Assembly: GCA_011009095.1 (NCBI GenBank)
Contig: VTPC01001902.1
Span: 228,397-292,396, forward strand
From: Ignelater luminosus
Lineage: Eukaryota > Arthropoda > Insecta > Coleoptera > Elateridae
Direction: 5' to 3'
DNA length: 64,000 nucleotides
The position numbers and the translations under genes are program-made. This document shows, piece after piece, positions 59,157 to 64,000 of this stretch. Position 1 is the stretch's first letter. The number at the start of each line of letters is the position of its first letter. The notes beneath the pieces were generated by a model. That model had not been told where the DNA came from and did no database searches. It saw nothing but the letters and a program-made list of their open reading frames with translations.

Positions 59157-60234
59157 TTTTACTAAATAATAACTCTAAATAAAATGTATGTGACATTTTT
59201 ATAAAGGTTAAGGACTGTCTTATCAAATACTCTTTACTAGACAATACTCCAACCGCTCATTTTTAAACAGCTTAAATCCAAAACCTACCGGAGTTATTAA
59301 ATTGCGCTTATAATATGCAAAAAGATCTTTTAGGATTTATGCACTTAAGAAGTAATGATCTTTTCATAATTTTTATGGTAAGTGCCGTAAGTGCTTAACA
59401 TACTATGCTGCATAGCTATTTCGAGTAAAATATCGGTATCGGTTACTTTAGTATCGGCAGATAATATCTCCAGTAGCGAACTGTTTGTTTTTAAAGAGGT
59501 TCTTGTTTAGCTTTCAAACATTTCCAAGCAATATTTTTGCTGTCAGTGTGCAGTTTACTATCCTTATTAATTTCCAATAAAAAAATCTGCGAAAATCTGG
59601 GATTTGTGTATTTACTAATTAATTTCTTCTCTTAGTAGTTGGCTTTGATAGCTTATACTTCAAGCTATCTGTGTGGTTTTTCTTAACATTATGCATTATA
59701 CTACATGTTTCCGTACTTACGTATTATGTTTTCAACAGTAAGAGGATTTGCTGTTACGTTTTTTTTTATTTTTGCCTTTTACTATTCACTAACATGAGAA
59801 TTTACATTCACATTTACATCTCTACTTTTGAATATCAGTAATGCCGTTTTACAGGCAACTATTATTTTTATTAAATTTGCGCACATTCCTCTAAGAAATA
59901 TTTCTTTAATATTTGTAATGATCATTTAAGTAATAACGTGGCAGTAACAAGTAAGAGAAACAATTGTAGGGTTCAGCTTTTACTGATTAATTATGACCAG
60001 CTTTTAAGTTAAAATACCCCACTGTGCGTCAGAAGAAGCGATAAATACACAACATAACCTATAGAAAAGTGTACAACGACGTGATATTATGTTGCAAACA
60101 AAAGTAAAACGGAGAGTGTTCAGTAAAAAATGAATAATATTGGAATGTTCTATGTGATGGTGTTAAGGGAAAAGACAAATACAGTGAAGTACAAGAACAG
60201 TTTGATAAAACACACCTAGAAATCCAGAATAACT
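59157..60234. other. Intergenic, no gene recognised
   Basis: AT-rich; no coding or repeat structure could be supported. Confidence 0.4.
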
Positions 60235-60640
60235 CCCCAGCAAACATGCATATAACGGCCAGCATACGGTCTTCCTCTGGCACTAATGGCTAAATTCTGG
60301 CACTGGCACCCTTAGCTCGGCCAGTCAACATGCATTTAATGGCCAGCATATGGTCTTCCTTTGACATTAATTGCTAAATGCTGGCACTGGAATCCTTAGT
60401 TCGCCCGGCGAATGGCCACATATTTAGTTTCCACAACAAATGTAAACACTGGCATCTATACTCCCCCAGCGAATGGTCACTTATGTAATAACCGTTACAT
60501 GCCGTTACAAATGCAGACATTGGCATCCATAGCTTCCCCAGCCCATAGTATTTTAGTATCCGCCATAAATGCCGGTGCTGGCATCCGTAGCGCGTCCAAC
60601 AAACGGCTGAATACTAACATCAATAGCTATGTTTAAATGA
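60235..60640. repeat. Degenerate tandem repeat, units about 60-84 bp
   Basis: Each unit contains a variant of CAGCRAAYGGCCA, then roughly GTCTTCC, AAATGC[TC]GGCA and CTGGCATCCNTAGC. The left units are best preserved (GGCCAGCATACGGTCTTCC near 60257, GGCCAGCATATGGTCTTCC near 60341). The right ones are shorter and more diverged. It is less AT-rich than its flanks. Confidence 0.7.
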
Positions 60641-61027
60641 CATATTTTATATTAGGGTATTTCAGTGATTGTCGGTTGCAAATTGTATTTATTGTAAATG
60701 GTGATCATGATCCAACAAAAAGTAAGTATTAAATTTAGCATTATTATAACTCTTTCTTTTATTCTTTTTGTACAATTGAACAATCTATTTTTAGCATCTT
60801 ATCAAAAGACAGTTAATAAATACAAAGAATTAGACGCATTTGAAAGATTCTCCCAAATGAAGATTCTGACAAAGAGCATGTGAATGACAGGAAAAAAATA
60901 AAGACTCCGCTTTCGCAAAATTACATTACACGTACTTAATATGTTTCATCTTCTGACTGTGAAAATATTCCTTCTACAAAATTATTTAAAAGTAATCAAA
61001 CCAGTGTTAGTATTGTTTCAACTCGAA

Positions 61028-61100
61028 CAGACAGGAGCATGGTGCAACGGTTAGGCGCTTGCTTACCATTTGAGCAGACTAACGTTTGGGTCTTGGTTCC
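61028..61100 (+). repeat. Possible tRNA-derived SINE head
   Basis: TGGTGCAACGGTTAGG (about 61041-61056) resembles a Pol III A box (TGGCNNAGTGG) and GGGTCTTGGTTCCGG (about 61088-61102) a diverged B box, with plausible spacing of about 50 bp. No cloverleaf could be completed and no tail is evident, so this is tentative and not called as a tRNA. Confidence 0.3.
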
Positions 61101-63239
61101 GGACAGTTATAATACTAATCCATACCGTTCTTTGTTTATGCTAATATACCGAGTGGCCCAAAAGTCTGGAAATAGTTAAATATCTCGAGAATACACTTCA
61201 GATTAAAAAGATACGAAATACGTATTCTTTTATTTTTAAAGATCTATTTAAACATGACAATGAAAACCATCCTCACCCCCATTGGGGTTTATTACACTAT
61301 TAAAAGGCTGTTTTTGTATGATTATTTCAGTTTTGATTAAATGCCTGTTATTGCTGCTCTTGTGAAGCAATTAATTCTTCAGAATATTTTTTTGGTTTAA
61401 TGGCCCACGCGTCCCCTTTTTGGAATAGTTCGCGCCCCTTTCCAGAGGGGTCGGCCTCGCAGCTTGATAACCGCTAGCCTAATTAATAAAATTCATGCAA
61501 GCATAAAAAATATTTTAGATGATTTTTGGGTTCTGCTTACATCAGAAAATACAAATCTCAAAATCTTTCGAAAGAAAAGCAGCTGATTACCGCGTCGTAA
61601 ACGATAGATACCGTCCGGTATTTTTGTAAACGCCTATTAAAACTTACAGCAGGTCTAACGATTAATCAATCCGACGTATTTACTAAAATTCAAATGTAAA
61701 TTGAAAATTTATACTTTTGGTAAACTTCATTACAAGAAGTCTAAACTTTTGTCGTCATAATTAAAGTCGTGAAATACTTTGGGGTAATAAAGAAGTAACA
61801 ATACTCTTGGGAAGGCTAAAGTCTAGCACTTGAACGGTAATCTTTCGTTATCTTTTCGACCACCTCTACTATATCATGTTCTGCTCTCTGCTTGAACCGT
61901 CCAGTTCCCTAATGAAATCAAAGATGTCGACCTAAAAGAGAATAATCCTTAACTATGTTCTTAATACTGTTTCTATTCCCTTGGTGTGGAAAATTAGGTT
62001 CCTATATTGGGGTCAAATAATGTGGCAATTGAAAAGCTTGTAGAAAGCAAACAATTAAAGCGTGCAGATCTCAATGTCAATTATCAAGTAAAACTAAATT
62101 CACATACAGGGTTCCTGTAAAATATAATAAAGAGGCCAAATGAAGACGAAAACTAGAAAGCTTCTGAGTCAGGGAAATGATAAGGCGATGTTATGGATAT
62201 CAAGAACATGAGAGCAAAGACTACCAAAAATCAGCAGGCATCCACGCGATGTAGATATAAGATAAAAGTCCAAATAGTGATGTAGCTTCTAAAAGTTGTC
62301 AAGTGTATGTAAAGGACATCAATTATCAGTAAAACTAAAAGACCACGTGTAATAATATTACAAGAAATTGCCATGTGTCTTTAAGCTGTAGTAGCAGTAA
62401 GTAGTGCTAGAGCTATTATTACTCATACTTAAATTGGAAGAGAGAAACTCCAGACATATACTACGATTGGGAAAACTATACTACATGTGCTTCTTCATGT
62501 ACATGGATATATCAAGGGTTTTCATTACGAATAATAAGTATATGCTGCTCTCGAGCTAACTCATGCAATTCTTTCTTGCTGAACTCTTCACTTGCGCACA
62601 AAACGACAACATTCTGCAAAGGAAGAAGTTTGATGTACTGAATAACCACATCAAGGAAGAGAGGCAAGTCTTGATTGGCAAAGAATTAAACTTTTTGGTT
62701 TAGAATAACATTTTGTCTTTTTTAATGGGACGGAAACATTGACTTGATATATGTCAACTTGCAACACGACGGAAAAAATGATCTATCTCACTTAAAAGTG
62801 CGGAACAAGATAGAAAGTGATTAAAAGTACGAGGTACGTTTAGTTAGATAGTTAGGTTAGAAGCTTTGCTGAATTTGTGATAAATCTTTTAAAATAAAAG
62901 AAAACACAAAGAATCAACAATAAATATGGCTTTAAATAACAGCTTAATTTTTGAAATATGCAGTAAACAACGTATTGAAAATGATCAATATTAGATGTTA
63001 CTACAACGTTGGAGAACGTCCAGAACCAGATTTAAACACAAGATTATTACCACCTTACAGGCGTCATTCAAGCATTTTGCAAATAAGAAACTATGAAAAT
63101 CTTAATAAAATGGCTATTACAAAAGTGAGAACAAAAATAATACAAACAACAGTTCATACCGAAAAGGGTACATAAGAGGTCAGCGAGATACCCTGCAAGT
63201 CATTTGAAGTATGATATTCCCATACAAGAATAAAGACGC
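61101..63239. other. Transposon-rich looking region without a recognised gene
   Basis: GAGTGGCCCAAAAGTCTGG near 61151 looks like a mariner-type end. A minus-strand open stretch at about 62528-62690 (reading NQDLPLFLDVVIQYIKLLPL, then VVVLCASEEFSKKELHEL) looks protein-like but I do not recognise the family and it is bounded by stops. The plus frame at 62951-63175 (including GERPEPDLNTRLLPPYRR) may belong to the LINE remnant that follows. Confidence 0.35.
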
Positions 63240-63567
63240 TAATATTCTACTACAAAGAAGAGCGAGAGATTTGGTTAGAGTTACTGCGGATGACTCTTGC
63301 CTGGATGTTGAAATTATTGAAATAGATATGCCACAAACAATAGGAAGCATAAAAATCAAGGAATCACTAGACTGAGATGGTATTTACGGACTAGTTCTTA
63401 AAATAATCACTTTTAGCTTACTCTCTAAGAAGACTCTTTACCAAATGTTTGATTATGGGATATGCTTACAGTGCTTGAAGAAAGGGTGACTCAGTTAAAT
63501 ACCTTTTGGACCTTCAGTTCTTAACACGTTTATCAGAATTAGGAAAAGTTTTTGAACAAATAATTAT
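63240..63567 (+). pseudogene. LINE reverse-transcriptase remnant
   Basis: In shifting frames: RARDLVRVTADDSCLDVEII, then ESLD-DGIYGLVLKIIT (the D-GI-G-P block preceding RT motif 1), LYQMFDYGICLQCLKKG (as in the non-LTR FN-CL-LG-FPKCWK motif), and FGPSVLNTFIRIRKSFEQII-like residues (SLLNTLGKVFEQII in non-LTR RTs). In-frame stops at least at DGIYG's left and after LKKG make it non-functional. It is cut on the right by the mariner-like element from 63577. Confidence 0.6.
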
Positions 63568-63576
63568 ATAAAGTAA

Positions 63577-64000
63577 AGGGGTTTTCCAATAAGAGGTGTT
63601 ATTTTGATATTCAAAGAAAAGTGCCATTTTTTAATATAAATGATCGGATGTTTATTTCATTATAAAGAGGAAGGTATGCCGTTAATAGTGGAAAATAACA
63701 TCAGGCAAATGACCACCACGACCACGCTTACAGGACAATATCCTTTTCATGAAATTTTCCATAACCAAATCGCAAAGTGGCTGCCCTATGTCCTCGATAG
63801 CCTCACGAATTCCATCTTTGAGGTCTTGAATCGACGCTGGGCTGTTGGCGTAGACCTTCTCTTTCACGTGGCCCCAAAGAAAGAAGTCGCAAGGTGTTAA
63901 ATCACAAGATCTCGGTGGCCAATTGTGATCACCTCTTCGAGAGATAACACGGTCCGGAAACTTTTTCCGTAAAAGATCAATGGTTTCGTTGCTTGTGTGG
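63577..64000 (-). mobile_element. Mariner-like element, right part outside the window, with open C-terminal transposase frame
   Basis: The terminal sequence begins GGGGTTTTCCAATAAGAGG (about 63579). On the minus strand the frame from the window edge to 63682 is open: HTSNETIDLLRKKFPDRVIS, then PRSCDLTPCDFFLWGHVKEK and VYANSPASIQDLKDGIREAI, ending DVIFHY. This is the last catalytic region and C-terminus of an insect mariner-type transposase, at least 106 codons with no break in what is visible. Whether the whole copy is intact cannot be seen here. Confidence 0.8.

Noticed and set aside
61028-61100. A functional tRNA gene
   Set aside because: Only A- and B-box-like segments are present; acceptor and anticodon stems could not be formed.
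1-64000. LTR retrotransposon, endogenous virus or Polinton-type fossil
   Set aside because: I found no long direct terminal repeats, integrase, capsid or envelope-like frames. The mobile DNA I could classify is DNA transposon, MITE or LINE debris.

Overview
This is an AT-rich animal nuclear segment, almost certainly from an insect. The evidence is ten spliced or single-exon housekeeping genes with animal-type proteins, GT-AG introns that are mostly short, and abundant piggyBac, mariner-like and hAT DNA transposons with many MITEs. I cannot name the order or species. I saw no bacterial-style features, CRISPR array, rRNA gene or recognisable retroviral/LTR or Polinton-type fossil.

Host genes from left to right: PGAP2 (-, 6626-7624); proteasome alpha6/PSMA6 (-, 9085-9825); the pseudokinase TBCK (+, 11849-15825, 12 exons); transaldolase (+, 25382-28122); NADH-cytochrome b5 reductase (+, 29454-35642, with a 5-kb first intron); an SLC35A nucleotide-sugar transporter (-, 42414-44387); EMC10 (+, 47158-50201); mitochondrial ribosomal protein mL64/GADD45GIP1 (-, 50301-51207); peroxin PEX10 (-, 52220-53165); and the ribosome-biogenesis factor MAK16 (+, 53893-55273). 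For every gene I walked the exon chain from ATG to stop, and the splice phases close. The genes do not form a pathway. They are unrelated housekeeping functions: GPI-anchor remodelling, protein degradation, mTOR/endosomal signalling, pentose phosphate pathway, electron transfer, Golgi sugar transport, ER membrane insertion, mitochondrial translation, peroxisome import and 60S assembly. EMC10 and mL64 converge with stop codons about 100 bp apart. PEX10 and MAK16 diverge across a 727-bp gap.

Between and inside the genes lies a dense layer of DNA transposons. 1-6.1 kb holds a gutted piggyBac copy, a decayed mariner-like copy and a piggyBac-type MITE. 15.9-24 kb holds a hAT MITE, a 762-bp palindrome and a 4.68-kb hAT with intron-containing transposase remains and a second hAT nested in its first intron. 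Both hAT elements keep identifiable 8-bp target duplications. 29.5-34.5 kb is the reductase intron, filled with mariner-type foldback DNA. 35.8-46 kb carries several MITEs, including two copies of one 262-bp family, one of them nested in another element. 56.3-58.5 kb is a 2.16-kb palindrome whose arms are each a tandem duplication. 58.6-64 kb has a small repeat family, a 70-bp hAT-like element, a degenerate tandem repeat, a LINE reverse-transcriptase remnant and a mariner-like transposase that runs off the window.

The most notable structures are the palindromic elements with doubled ends (31.5, 40.2 and 56.3 kb), the nested hAT pair with clean target duplications, and a related unoccupied copy of one foldback's insertion site elsewhere in the window.
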